Part shown: in pieces, positions 16,168-24,805 of the stretch
Layout: every line of letters starts with the position of its first letter
Position numbering within the stretch: the stretch's first letter is position 1
Made by a program: the position numbers and the translations under genes
The notes under the pieces: model-generated
Told to the model about the DNA's origin: nothing
The model's input: only the letters and a program-made list of their open reading frames with translations
Databases searched by the model: none
NCBI GenBank assembly: GCA_028290405.1
Contig: JAQGJX010000014.1
Location: forward strand, 1 to 64,000
DNA length: 64,000 nt
Reading direction: 5' to 3'
Source: Hyphomicrobiales bacterium
GTDB lineage: Bacteria > Pseudomonadota > Alphaproteobacteria > Rhizobiales > Beijerinckiaceae

Positions 16168-17647
16168 GTCGATCTCCGGGCGCGATGAAATGATCCTTGG
16201 CGAAGGCGGCGCGGCCAGACACGGAGTCCGTCGCGATAAAACGGATGTCGTGGCTGTCCGACACCCGCTCTCCATTGGGGACAGTGACGAGCACGCGCAC
16301 TTCGCGGGTCTGGTCCGGTCCGACTTCGACGAGCGTGCGGCCGCTGGCGTTCTTCTCGACGCCGACGATGTCGAGAACCGCGTTCGTCATGCCGCGCACC
16401 TGGAGGTCGAAGCGGCGCGGATGCAGTTCCTTGTTGAGCAGGCGAACCGTAAACGCGTTGCGGATGGAGCCGTCGCTGAGCTTCACGTAGACCGGATTGC
16501 GATCGTGCAGCACGGAAAGGCCCAGCGGCATGCGGGTGGCGAGCGCATAGACCATTATGCCGCCCACAAGCGCGATGACGGCCGCATACAAAATCGTGCG
16601 CGGACGCACCAGCCGGTGCTTCTGGGGCGCTTCGCCGCGCGCGCGGCGCTGGACGTTGGCGTCCGTGTCATAGCCGATCAGCCCCGTCGGACGGCTGATC
16701 TTCGTCATCACGGTGTCGCATGCGTCGATGCAGAGGCCGCACTGGATGCAGTCGATCTGCAAGCCGTCGCGGATGTCGACTCCGGTCGGGCAAACGTTGA
16801 AGCACTGGTTGCAATCCACGCAATCGCCTGCGGGCGCGTTCGCGGCGCGCAGCGCCTCCGCCTTCTTGACTGAGGCGCGCGGCTCGCCGCGATCATACCG
16901 GTAGGTGACGTTGAGCGCGTGTTCGTCCGTCAACGCGGCCTGGATGCGCGGCCACGGACACATGTAGGTGCACACCTGCTCGCGCATGTAGCCGGCGAAA
17001 AAGTAAGTGGTGATCGTGAGGATCACGATCCACACATAGGCCGCATAGGGGCCACGGAACGTGGCGAGCTCCACCACGAGCGTGGGAGCGTCGGTGAAGT
17101 AGAGCACCCAGGCGCCGCCGGTCCACCAGGCGATCATGAGCCAGATGAAGTGCTTTGCGAGGACGTCATGCACGCGCCGCAGGGTCCACTTGCCCTTGTC
17201 CTTCAGCATGCGCTCGCGCCGGTCGCCCTCGATCAGGCGCTCCACCGCCATGAAGAGATCGGTCCAGATGGTTTGCGGACACAGATAGCCGCACCAGATG
17301 CGCCCAGCGACCGCGTTCATCAGGAACAGCGCCATCGCGGCTATGATGAGCAGGCCCGTCAGATAGTAGACCTCCTGCGGCCAGATTTCGATGAAGAAGA
17401 AATAGAAACGCCGGTTCTCGAGATCGACCAGCACCGCCTGGTTGGGCGCGAAGGGTCCGCGATCCCAGCGCACGAACGGCAGCAGGTAGTAAATCCCCAG
17501 CGTGAGAGCCAGAAGCGCCCATTTCACGTTGCGGAACGTGCCGCGCACGCTTTGCGGATAGATCTTGGCGCGCGAGGCGTAGAGCGGCGTGGAGACGCCC
17601 TTGGCCTCCAACGCCGCTTCACGCATCTGCTGTTGCTTGACGCTCAT
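16151..17647 (-). CDS. ccoG: Iron-sulfur membrane protein CcoG (FixG/RdxA)
   Basis: A 498-residue membrane ferredoxin; family members reduce Cu(II) to Cu(I) during cbb3 biogenesis. Membrane spans alternate with C-G-Y-L-C-P (near 119) and C-T-Y-M-C-P (near 226). Two 4Fe-4S motifs lie at about 276-311 (C-x2-C-x2-C-x3-C-P and C-x2-C-x2-C-x3-C). A C-terminal periplasmic immunoglobulin-like domain follows the last helix. The start at 17647 (M-S-V-K) was chosen over one six codons upstream because GGAG precedes it; either is possible. Confidence 0.95.
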   Translation of the reverse strand: MSVKQQQMREAALEAKGVSTPLYASRAKIYPQSVRGTFRNVKWALLALTLGIYYLLPFVRWDRGPFAPNQAVLVDLENRRFYFFFIEIWPQEVYYLTGLLIIAAMALFLMNAVAGRIWCGYLCPQTIWTDLFMAVERLIEGDRRERMLKDKGKWTLRRVHDVLAKHFIWLMIAWWTGGAWVLYFTDAPTLVVELATFRGPYAAYVWIVILTITTYFFAGYMREQVCTYMCPWPRIQAALTDEHALNVTYRYDRGEPRASVKKAEALRAANAPAGDCVDCNQCFNVCPTGVDIRDGLQIDCIQCGLCIDACDTVMTKISRPTGLIGYDTDANVQRRARGEAPQKHRLVRPRTILYAAVIALVGGIMVYALATRMPLGLSVLHDRNPVYVKLSDGSIRNAFTVRLLNKELHPRRFDLQVRGMTNAVLDIVGVEKNASGRTLVEVGPDQTREVRVLVTVPNGERVSDSHDIRFIATDSVSGRAAFAKDHFIAPGDRHDERR

Positions 17648-17660
17648 GATCAGGGTGCTC

Positions 17661-17691
17661 CACACGCATCTGTTTTTTCTAAGTGCGTGTG
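17661..17691 (-). repeat. Inverted repeat (stem-loop) between ccoP and ccoG
   Basis: CACACGCA (17661-17668) and TGCGTGTG (17684-17691) are perfect reverse complements separated by 15 bases; on the transcribed strand the loop contains A6. It fills the only sizeable gap (63 bases) between the ccoNOQP and ccoGHIS parts. A second small stem GCGGC/GCCGC (17707-17721) spans the ccoP stop. There is no T-run after either, so an RNA processing or stability element is more likely than a terminator. Confidence 0.5.
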
Positions 17692-17710
17692 CGTTGACTT
17701 CACAGAGCGG

Positions 17711-18589
17711 CTATTTGCCGCCGCCGAGCGCATGCACGTACACAGCAAGCGCCTTGATGGTGGTATCGTCCAGACGGCCGCTCCAGGCGGGCATCATGGA
17801 GCCGCGGCCGCGATGGACGCCTTCCGCAATGGAGGCCTTGGACGAGCCGAAGAGCCAGATCTGGTCCGTGAGGTCCGGCGCGCCGAACTCGAGGTTTCCC
17901 TTGCCGCCGGCGCCATGGCAGGCGGAGCAATTCTCCTCGAATATCTTTGCGCCTGCGGCCTTGTCGTAGGTCTTGTCCGTCGGCAACCCGCTCAATGAGC
18001 GCACGTGGTCCGCCACCTGGTCGACTTCGGCGGGCTTGAGGATCCCCGTCTGGCCGAAGGCCGGCATGGCGCTGGAGCGCGTCTTCTCATGGGCGGAGCG
18101 AACGCCGTATGCAATCGTCTGGTGGATGTCGTCGACCTTGCCGCCCCACAGCCAGTCGTCGTCGTTGAGGTTGGGGAAGCTCACGGCGCCGCCGCCGCCC
18201 GCGCCATGGCAAGGCGCGCAATTGTCGCCGAAGGCCGCCCGGCCCTGCGCGAGCGCGAAGCCGCGCAGGCGGTCGTCCTTGCCAATCTCCTGCAAGGACG
18301 CCTTTGCGAGAGCGTCAACCATGGGGGCGCGCTGCTGCGTCAGGTCCGCAAGGTCCTGCGTCACCGCCGCGCGCGAGCTCCATCCGGACAGGCCGGGCGT
18401 GAAGCTCGAGACCAGCGGGATCGCTGGGTACACGACGATGTACCCGATGGCCCACACGATGGTGCCATACAGAATATAAAGCCACCATTTGGGCAGCGGC
18501 GTGTTGAGCTCGCGAATGCCGTCCCATTCATGGCCGGTGGTCGCAGTGCCCGTGTGGGCGTCGATGTCTTCTTGATGAGCGGGCGTCAT
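17711..18589 (-). CDS. ccoP: cbb3 oxidase dihaem cytochrome c subunit CcoP
   Basis: A 292-residue membrane-anchored dihaem cytochrome that passes electrons from cytochrome c to CcoO/CcoN. The N-terminus holds P-L-P-K-W-W-L (31-37) and a transmembrane helix (about 38-60). Two haem c sites follow: C124-A-P-C127-H128 and C221-S-A-C224-H225. Methionine ligands are plausible in A-M-P-A and M-M-P-A-W. The start ATG 18589 is five bases after ccoQ; upstream in-frame sequence has no family match. The c-type haems require the Ccm system found at 44.5-48.6 kb. Confidence 0.95.
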   Translation of the reverse strand: MTPAHQEDIDAHTGTATTGHEWDGIRELNTPLPKWWLYILYGTIVWAIGYIVVYPAIPLVSSFTPGLSGWSSRAAVTQDLADLTQQRAPMVDALAKASLQEIGKDDRLRGFALAQGRAAFGDNCAPCHGAGGGGAVSFPNLNDDDWLWGGKVDDIHQTIAYGVRSAHEKTRSSAMPAFGQTGILKPAEVDQVADHVRSLSGLPTDKTYDKAAGAKIFEENCSACHGAGGKGNLEFGAPDLTDQIWLFGSSKASIAEGVHRGRGSMMPAWSGRLDDTTIKALAVYVHALGGGK

Positions 18590-18594
18590 CTGGC

Positions 18595-18744
18595 TCAATC
18601 CTCGCTGAGGGGCATGCGCGCGGCCTCGTCGAAGCGCGCTTGCGACGAGGGCCACAGCGCGTAGACGACGATCAGCGCGAAGGTGACGGAGATCACCACG
18701 AGGCTGATGGCCTTGGCTTCGAAAAAGATAGACTGCAGGGTCAT
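18595..18744 (-). CDS. ccoQ: cbb3 oxidase small subunit CcoQ (FixQ)
   Basis: A 49-residue single-helix membrane protein (S-L-V-V-I-S-V-T-F-A-L-I-V-V-Y-A-L-W) with short charged ends, the usual size and form of CcoQ, which stabilises CcoP binding. GAGGAG precedes the start by six bases. It sits between ccoO and ccoP as expected. Confidence 0.93.
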   Translation of the reverse strand: MTLQSIFFEAKAISLVVISVTFALIVVYALWPSSQARFDEAARMPLSED

Positions 18745-18754
18745 GGCGATCTCC

Positions 18755-19489
18755 TCAGCGCAGGTTTGCCTTGCCGTCGTACAGCTTGAAGTCGACGAGC
18801 GTGCCCAGCATCTGCAGGTAGGCGATCAACGCGTCCGCCTCGTTCACCGGGCCTTCGAGGCCGCTGAACTTGCGCGCCTGCGACTTCGGATAGCGCTTCG
18901 TCATGGCGTCTGCGTCCGCGCTGTCGACGCTCGCCTGCGCGACGAGGTCCTTTTCGGCGTTCTCGATCATCTCGGGCGAATAAGGCACGCCTTCGAAAGC
19001 AAGAACCTTCATGCTTGCGGCGACTTCCCGCGTATCCAGCTCCGTCTTCGCCAGCCAGGGATAACCGGGCATGATGGAGCCGGGCACCATCTGGCGCGGG
19101 TTGTCGAGATGCTGCTTGTGCCAGTCGTCGGAGTACTTGGCGCCGACGCGGGCGAGGTCCGGGCCGTTGCGCTTGGAGCCCCACTGGAAGGGCTTGTCGT
19201 ACATGCTCTCGGCCGCCAGCGAGTAATGGCCGTAGCGCTCCACCTCGTCGCGCAAGCTGCGGATCATCTGCGAATGGCAATTGTAGCAGCCTTCGCGCAC
19301 GTAGATGTTGCGGCCCGCAAGCTCCAGCGGCGTGTAGGGCCGCATGCCCTCCACCTTTTCGATGGTGCTCTTGAGATAGAAGAGCGGCAGGACCTCCACG
19401 AGGCCGCCGATGGAGATCACGATCAGCACGCCGATCACGAGGATGAGCGAATTCTTCTCGAAGATCTGATGCTTTTGCCAGAGGGACAT
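18755..19489 (-). CDS. ccoO: cbb3 oxidase monohaem cytochrome c subunit CcoO
   Basis: A 244-residue protein with one N-terminal membrane anchor (S-L-I-L-V-I-G-V-L-I-V-I-S-I-G-G, about 14-32) and a single haem c site C68-Y-N-C71-H72, preceded by the family signature G-R-N-I-Y-V-R-E-G. A P-G-S-I-M-P-G-Y-P-W motif provides the likely Met ligand. Length agrees with CcoO (about 240). It lies 20 bases downstream of ccoN. Confidence 0.97.
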   Translation of the reverse strand: MSLWQKHQIFEKNSLILVIGVLIVISIGGLVEVLPLFYLKSTIEKVEGMRPYTPLELAGRNIYVREGCYNCHSQMIRSLRDEVERYGHYSLAAESMYDKPFQWGSKRNGPDLARVGAKYSDDWHKQHLDNPRQMVPGSIMPGYPWLAKTELDTREVAASMKVLAFEGVPYSPEMIENAEKDLVAQASVDSADADAMTKRYPKSQARKFSGLEGPVNEADALIAYLQMLGTLVDFKLYDGKANLR

Positions 19490-19509
19490 TTTCGTCTCCT
19501 GTTGCGCTG

Positions 19510-21189
19510 TCAGTGAGCGGGCGCGAGCGCGCCGCTCGGGACCTGGCGCGTTTCAGCAGCCGGCGTGACAATGGTGCGATAGACGTTCCAGCACATGATG
19601 ACTGCGCCGGCCAGGAACAGCAGGCCGCCCAGCGCGCGGATCACGTAGAAGGGATGCATCGCCTCCACGGTCTCCACGAACGAGTATTCGAGGAAGCCCA
19701 GCGTGGTGTAGGCGCGCCACATGAGGCCCTGGAGGATGCCCGCGACCCACATGGCGCTGATGTACAGCACGATGCCGATGGTGGAGACCCAGAAGTGCCA
19801 GTTCACGAGGCGGAGGGAATAGAGCTGCGGCTTGTTCCACAGCCACGGAACGAGGCAGTAGATGGCGCCGAAGGACACATACCCGACCCAGCCGAGCGCG
19901 CCCGAATGCACGTGCCCGATGGTCCAATCGGTATAATGGGACAGCGAGTTCACGACCTTGATGGACATGAGCGGGCCTTCGAACGTGGACATGCCGTAGA
20001 AGGCGATGGACACGACGAGCATGCGCAGCACGGGGTCCGTGCGCAGCTTGTCCCACGCGCCCGACAGCGTCATGAGGCCGTTGATCATGCCGCCCCAGGA
20101 GGGCATCCAAAGCACGATCGAGAACGCCATGCCGAGCGTCTGCGCCCAGTCGGGCAGCGCCGTGTAATGCAGGTGATGCGGGCCCGCCCACATGTAGAGG
20201 AAGATCAGCGCCCAAAAGTGGATGATGGAGAGCCGGTACGAATAGACCGGCCGCTCCGCGCGCTTGGGCACGAAGTAATACATGATGGCGAGGAAGCCCG
20301 CGGTGAGGAAAAAGCCCACCGCGTTGTGGCCGTACCACCATTGCATCATGGCGTCCTGCACGCCCGACCACACGATGTAGGACTTCGGCGAGGTGAGCGA
20401 CACCGGGACGGCGGCGTTGTTGCCGATGTGCAGCACCGCGATGGTGACGATGAAGGCGATGTAGAACCAGTTCGCCACGTAGATGTGGGGTTCCTTGCGC
20501 TTGATGACCGTCGCGAGGAACACGAGGAAGTACGTCACCCAGATGGCCGTGAGGAACAGGTCCGCGTACCATTCGGGCTCGGCGTATTCCTTGCTCTGGG
20601 TGATGCCCAGCAGGTAGCCGGTTCCGGCGATGACGATGAAGAAATTGTAGCCCAGCATCACGAACCAGGGGGCGATGTCGCCCGCCAGGCGCACGCGGCA
20701 GGTGCGCTGCACCACGTAGAACGAACTGGCGATGAGCACGTTGCCGCCAAACGCGAAGATCACCGCGCTCGTGTGCAGCGGGCGCAGCCGGCCGAAGCTG
20801 ATCCAGGGCAGGTCGAAGTTCAGGGCCGGAAACGCAAGCTGAAGCGCGATGACCAAACCCACGGTGAAGCCCGCGATGCCCCAGAACAGAGCCGCGATCG
20901 TGCCGAACTTCACGGGCCCGTAATTGTAGTTGGGCTTGCCGTCGATCTCCTGGGGGATTGTCGCGCCGCCGCTGTTCATGTTGCGGTTGAACACCGCCAC
21001 CACGGTGGCGACGCTCGCCAGCGCAAACAGGCTCGCGTGGAACGCGAACGGCCCGGAGGTGGTTTTGGCGGTGATGTAAACAGAGAGAAAGGCCATGGCG
21101 GCGGCGACGACGGCGAACGTCATCTCCGCGGCGGACATGCCTTTGGACAGCGGGTTCTGGGATCCCGCGAGTTGAGTTGATTGCGCCAC
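19510..21189 (-). CDS. ccoN: cbb3 cytochrome c oxidase catalytic subunit CcoN
   Basis: A 559-residue haem-copper oxidase subunit I with about 12-14 membrane spans that reduces oxygen at a haem b3-CuB centre. Ligand motifs are visible: P-L-H-T-S-A (low-spin haem), W-Y-G-H-N-A-V-G-F (CuB His and the cross-linked Tyr region), G-P-H-H-L-H-Y (CuB His pair) and [10 protein letters not shown] (b3/b ligands). The start is GTG at 21189, supported by AGGAG seven bases upstream; more upstream ATGs lack a site. It heads the operon, about 90 bases after an FNR/FixK box. Confidence 0.97.
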   Translation of the reverse strand: MAQSTQLAGSQNPLSKGMSAAEMTFAVVAAAMAFLSVYITAKTTSGPFAFHASLFALASVATVVAVFNRNMNSGGATIPQEIDGKPNYNYGPVKFGTIAALFWGIAGFTVGLVIALQLAFPALNFDLPWISFGRLRPLHTSAVIFAFGGNVLIASSFYVVQRTCRVRLAGDIAPWFVMLGYNFFIVIAGTGYLLGITQSKEYAEPEWYADLFLTAIWVTYFLVFLATVIKRKEPHIYVANWFYIAFIVTIAVLHIGNNAAVPVSLTSPKSYIVWSGVQDAMMQWWYGHNAVGFFLTAGFLAIMYYFVPKRAERPVYSYRLSIIHFWALIFLYMWAGPHHLHYTALPDWAQTLGMAFSIVLWMPSWGGMINGLMTLSGAWDKLRTDPVLRMLVVSIAFYGMSTFEGPLMSIKVVNSLSHYTDWTIGHVHSGALGWVGYVSFGAIYCLVPWLWNKPQLYSLRLVNWHFWVSTIGIVLYISAMWVAGILQGLMWRAYTTLGFLEYSFVETVEAMHPFYVIRALGGLLFLAGAVIMCWNVYRTIVTPAAETRQVPSGALAPAH

Positions 21190-21275
21190 GATGGTGCTCC
21201 TGGAAGCGGAGCGCGCGACTCGTTCAAGCCGTCCCACGCCCCGCGGCACCATTGCGGCTGAGCCGCAGCGGGGCA

Positions 21276-21289
21276 TTGACTCAGGTCAA
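21276..21289 (-). promoter_or_regulatory. FNR/FixK-type binding site upstream of ccoN
   Basis: TTGAC-TCAG-GTCAA is a perfect palindrome of the FNR/FixK consensus TTGAY-N4-RTCAA, and flanking A and T extend it to 16 bases. Its centre is about 93 bases upstream of the ccoN GTG. Rhizobial cco (fix) operons are induced by FixK or FnrL under low oxygen, so the same control is inferred here. No strong -10 could be identified in the GC-rich spacer. Confidence 0.8.
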
Positions 21290-21320
21290 TCGCCTTCGCG
21301 GTTGCAGCATGGGAGGAGCG

Positions 21321-21602
21321 CTATTTCGCCTGGCCCGGCTCGTCCGCCGGCTTTTGGCCGGTCGCCGAAGGGGGAACGACGGGCATGTTGCTGTCCGTGC
21401 GCGGCGGCGTCACCTGCATCTTTGAATCGGTGGGAGGCGGCTTGATGACCCCTTCGGTGCGGTCGAGCGTCTCGCTCAACGTTTCGCCGGGCTTGCCGGG
21501 TGCGAGCGGAGGTCCGTCCTGCGCCCCCGGCTGGCCTGTTTGGGCTGCCGCAGGGCCGATGACGACGAGCGCGGCGCAGAGCGCCAAAACCATGCGTTTC
21601 AT
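21321..21602 (-). CDS. Small secreted proline-rich hypothetical protein
   Basis: A 93-residue protein: signal peptide (M-K-R-M-V-L-A-L-C-A-A-L-V-V-I-G-P-A-A-A, cleavage near residue 21) followed by a low-complexity P/G/T/D-rich periplasmic tail containing G-V-I-K-P-P-P-T-D and M-P-V-V-P-P. AAGGAGG precedes the ATG. Similar short proteins with G-V-I-x-P-P motifs are, as I recall, common in Rhizobiales; function unknown. It lies upstream of the cco promoter on the same strand. Confidence 0.7.
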   Translation of the reverse strand: MKRMVLALCAALVVIGPAAAQTGQPGAQDGPPLAPGKPGETLSETLDRTEGVIKPPPTDSKMQVTPPRTDSNMPVVPPSATGQKPADEPGQAK

Positions 21603-21740
21603 CCCGGAAGCCTCCTTGAGCGTGAACGCACGCGGACCCCGCGACGTTCCGCTGGGCCACTTTCCACACAAGAAAAACGTGACTTACTTTAATGCTCGCC
21701 ATGCGTCGGGATTTTCGCTAGACAGCCGGCGGTGACTTCC

Positions 21741-22052
21741 ATGCGCGCGGGACCGATGCACTACGCCATTTCAGCCAACCGTCTGCGGGACGGAATCGTC
21801 GTGTTTCTGGGCGCCGGCGGCGCCTGGGTGGAGCAGCTCGCGCAGGCGGCGGCCTATCCGGAAAAGGAGCAGGCCGAAGCGGCGCTCGAGGGCGCCCGGG
21901 GGGACGAAAAGCGCAACCTGGTGGTGGAAGCCTTCGTGTTTCCCGTGCGCCAAAGCCCGGCCGGGCTGGTGGCCGACCACATCCGCGACGCCATCCGGGC
22001 CGCTGGCCCCTCCGTCTACCGGGACCACGGCAAGCAGGCTGAAACCCGCTAA
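21741..22052 (+). CDS. DUF2849 family protein
   Basis: A 103-residue protein with the DUF2849 pattern: H-Y-A-I-S-A-N-R-L-R-D-G-I-V-V-F-L near the start, W-V-E-Q-L-A-Q-A, a charged middle, and P-V-R-Q-S-P-A-G-L-V-A-D-H-I-R-D-A-I-R-A-A-G-P near the end. In alphaproteobacteria this family is nearly always encoded just before a sulfite/nitrite reductase, as here (24-base gap). Its role in sulfur assimilation is undefined. GTG 21732 and ATG 21756 are alternative starts. Confidence 0.85.
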   Translation: MRAGPMHYAISANRLRDGIVVFLGAGGAWVEQLAQAAAYPEKEQAEAALEGARGDEKRNLVVEAFVFPVRQSPAGLVADHIRDAIRAAGPSVYRDHGKQAETR

Positions 22053-22076
22053 TCCTTCACACGAGCGGAGCGATCC

Positions 22077-23747
22077 ATGTACCGCTATGACGAATTCGAC
22101 GCCGCCTTCGTGGCCGACCGCGTGTCCGCCTTCCGGGACCAGGTCAGCCGTCGCCTGAGCGGCGACATGACGGAAGAGCAGTTCCGCCCCCACCGGTTGA
22201 TGAACGGCCTCTACCTGCAACTGCACGCCTACATGCTGCGCGTCGCCGTGCCCTACGGCACGCTGAACGCGCGGCAGATGCACAAGCTGGCGCACATTGC
22301 GCGGGTGTACGACAAGGGCTTCGGCCATTTCACCACGCGCCAGAACATCCAGTACAACTGGCCCGCCCTGAGCGACGTGCCCGCCATCCTGGACGAACTG
22401 GCCAGCGTGGAGATGCACGCCATCCAGACGTCCGGCAATTGCATCCGCAACGTCACGGCTGACCATTTCGCCGGCGCGGCCGCGGACGAAATCGAGGATC
22501 CCCGCCCGTATGCGGAAATCCTGAGGCAATGGTCGTCGATCCATCCGGAATTCACGTTCCTGCCGCGCAAGTTCAAGATCGCCGTGAACGGCGCGGACTG
22601 GGACCGCGCGGCCATCCAGGTGCACGACATCGGCTACCAGATCGTGCGCAACGAGGCGGGCGAGGTCGGCTTTGCGGTCTATGTGGGCGGCGGGCTGGGC
22701 CGCACGCCGATGATCGCCCGCAAGCTGCGCGATTTTCTGCCCAAGGCCGACCTCCTCGCCTACACGCAGGCCATCGTGCGCGTGTACAATCTGGAAGGCC
22801 GCCGCGACAACAAGTACAAGGCGCGCATCAAGATCCTCGTGCACGAGAAGGGCGTGGACCCGATGCGCGAGGCCGTGGAGGCCGAGTTCGCCGCCGCCTC
22901 GCGCGAGTTCATCTCCCTGCCCGCATCCGAGATCGCGCGCATCAAGTCCTATTTCGCGCCGCCCGCCCTTCAGGCGCGCGCGGCTTGCGACGCATACGAG
23001 GCGCGCCGACAGACCGATCCGCGCTTTGCGGCGTTCGCGGCCAACAACGTGCATCCGCACCGGGTGGCCGGGCACGGCGTCGTGACCATTTCGCTCAAGC
23101 CCATCGGGGGCGTGCCGGGAGACGCGACCGCCGCCCAGATGGACGCGGTGGCGGACCTGGCCGCGCGCTACGGCCATGACGAAATCCGCGTCTCGCACGA
23201 GCAGAACCTTGTCCTGCCCCATGTGGCGCTGGACGACCTGCCGGCGATCTACGACGAACTCGCCGCCAATGGGCTGGCGACCGCGAACGCGGGGCTCATC
23301 AGCGACATCATCGCCTGCCCGGGGCTGGATTATTGCGCGCTGGCGACGGCGCGCTCCATTCCCATCGCGCAGCGCATCTCGGAGCGCTTCGGCGAGGGCG
23401 AGCGGGCGCGCGACATCGGCGAGCTGAAGATCAAGATCTCAGGCTGCATCAACGCCTGCGGCCATCACCACGTGGGCCACATCGGGATTCTCGGGCTTGA
23501 GCGCAAGGGCGTGGAGACCTACCAGATCACCCTGGGGGGCTCAGGGGACGAGACGTGCTCGCTGGGCACGCTGACCGGCCCGGGCTTTTCGTCCGAGGAA
23601 GTGGTGGACGCCATCGAGCGGATCGTGAACGTCTACATGTCCGTGCGCACCGACCGCAGCGAGGATTTCCTGGCCGCCTACCGGCGCGTGGGCATGCAGC
23701 CGTTCAAGGAAGCCCTGTACGAGACCAGCAAAGGCGCGGATATCTGA
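22077..23747 (+). CDS. cysI: Sirohaem nitrite/sulfite reductase (CysI-like)
   Basis: A 556-residue enzyme predicted to reduce sulfite to sulfide in six electrons. Two ferredoxin-like/sirohaem half-repeats are present; each has a T-x-R-Q/E-N type substrate motif (F-T-T-R-Q-N-I-Q near 85; V-S-H-E-Q-N-L-V near 375). The 4Fe-4S/sirohaem cysteines are C-P-G-L-D-Y-C near 416 and C-I-N-A-C near 458. No flavoprotein partner (CysJ) is nearby, so ferredoxin is the likely donor. DUF2849 and DUF934 genes flank it in one operon. Confidence 0.92.
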   Translation: MYRYDEFDAAFVADRVSAFRDQVSRRLSGDMTEEQFRPHRLMNGLYLQLHAYMLRVAVPYGTLNARQMHKLAHIARVYDKGFGHFTTRQNIQYNWPALSDVPAILDELASVEMHAIQTSGNCIRNVTADHFAGAAADEIEDPRPYAEILRQWSSIHPEFTFLPRKFKIAVNGADWDRAAIQVHDIGYQIVRNEAGEVGFAVYVGGGLGRTPMIARKLRDFLPKADLLAYTQAIVRVYNLEGRRDNKYKARIKILVHEKGVDPMREAVEAEFAAASREFISLPASEIARIKSYFAPPALQARAACDAYEARRQTDPRFAAFAANNVHPHRVAGHGVVTISLKPIGGVPGDATAAQMDAVADLAARYGHDEIRVSHEQNLVLPHVALDDLPAIYDELAANGLATANAGLISDIIACPGLDYCALATARSIPIAQRISERFGEGERARDIGELKIKISGCINACGHHHVGHIGILGLERKGVETYQITLGGSGDETCSLGTLTGPGFSSEEVVDAIERIVNVYMSVRTDRSEDFLAAYRRVGMQPFKEALYETSKGADI

Positions 23748-23749
23748 CC

Positions 23750-24253
23750 ATGGCTCTCTGGAAGAACGGCGCGTTCGTCGACGATGCGTGGCGCGAGATC
23801 GCCGAGGGGGAGGACCCTCCGCCGGCCGGCCACGTCATCCTGCCGCTCGACTGGTGGGAGCAGGAGCGGGACGCCTTCGAGGGCTCCAACGCGCCGCTGG
23901 GCCTGCGGGTCGCGCCCGGCGTGCCGATTGAGCGGTTCGCCAGGGACATCAATCGTTTCGCGTTGATTGAACTGGTCTTTCCGAAGTTCGGCGACGGCCG
24001 CGCCTTCTCCATGGCGCGCCTGCTGCGCGAGCGCCACGGCTTCCGGGGCGAGCTGCGGGCGACCGGCGACGTGCTGATCGACCAGATTCAGATGATGGCG
24101 CGTTGCGGGTTCGACACGTTCCAGATCAGCGACGCCACCACGGAGCGCCTGCTGCGCGAGCGCGGCGCGCCCGCCTACAAGCGCTTCTACCAGCCGGGCG
24201 CGACGCCCGAGGCGCCTGTCGACTCGCGTCCCTGGGCGCGACGTCCGGGCTGA
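23750..24253 (+). CDS. DUF934 domain protein of sulfite assimilation
   Basis: A 167-residue protein matching DUF934: W-K-N-G-A-F-V-D-D-A-W, P-L-x-W-W near 40, I-E-L-V-F-P-K-F-G-D-G-R-A-F-S near 75, the L-R-A-T-G-D-V-L-I-D-Q core near 103, and G-F-D-T-F-Q-I near 121. The family accompanies sulfite reductase in many proteobacteria; its biochemical role is not established. The gap to cysI is two bases, so the two are surely cotranscribed. Confidence 0.92.
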   Translation: MALWKNGAFVDDAWREIAEGEDPPPAGHVILPLDWWEQERDAFEGSNAPLGLRVAPGVPIERFARDINRFALIELVFPKFGDGRAFSMARLLRERHGFRGELRATGDVLIDQIQMMARCGFDTFQISDATTERLLRERGAPAYKRFYQPGATPEAPVDSRPWARRPG

Positions 24254-24314
24254 GGCGCGCGCGCTACCCGGCAACGGACCGCGCGCCACCCGGCGCGCTC
24301 CTGACCTGCTTGTA

Positions 24315-24647
24315 CTACTGGCAGCATTCCACCATCGGCCGCCGGCCGGCCGCGCCGCCGCGCGCGCGATCTCCGTCGAAATCGATGGCGGTCTCGACGA
24401 TCCAGCGCAACCCGCACAGAATGGGCATGTCCCGGCCCGCGATGGCGCCGGCAAGCGCCTCCCAGTCGGCCTCGCTCGCGTCCTCGGCGAAGCGGCGCAC
24501 CAGATCGGCCACGAACGCGCCCGGGGTCTGGCCGCTCACGCGCGCCAGCAGCAGGACGCGGTCGCGAAACGCGTCGCCAATCGACAGCACCGCGGCCTCG
24601 GCCACTTTCTCGTGGGTGCAGCTTCGTATGAGTTCGGCGCGCAGCAT
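24315..24647 (-). CDS. Conserved hypothetical protein
   Basis: A 110-residue helical protein with a likely C-terminal disordered tail rich in G, R and A. GAGGAGG seven bases before ATG 24647 supports the start. Features include R-S-C-T-H-E-K-V-A-E-A-A near the N-terminus, F-R-D-R-V-L-L-L-A-R in the middle and a W-E-A-L-A-G segment. I recall similar proteins in Methylobacterium-like genomes but know no function. It is convergent with the sulfite reductase operon. Confidence 0.65.
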   Translation of the reverse strand: MLRAELIRSCTHEKVAEAAVLSIGDAFRDRVLLLARVSGQTPGAFVADLVRRFAEDASEADWEALAGAIAGRDMPILCGLRWIVETAIDFDGDRARGGAAGRRPMVECCQ

Positions 24648-24805
24648 GAACCAGCCTCCTCGACCCTGTCGTTTCGACCGCCTCGCGACCACCGCGTTTG
24701 CGATGGGCGCAAGGACGCCGCCCCCTCGACGTGCATTGGTTTACACGGCGAAATGGACGGCATCATGACGAACCGGACTGGATTCGAAGATTGCTGGGCC
24801 GAGCC

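Noticed and set aside
19513-21180. Plus-strand open frame (555 codons) opposite ccoN
   Set aside because: The His/Arg/Gly/Asp-rich translation is the usual antisense shadow of a membrane protein gene.
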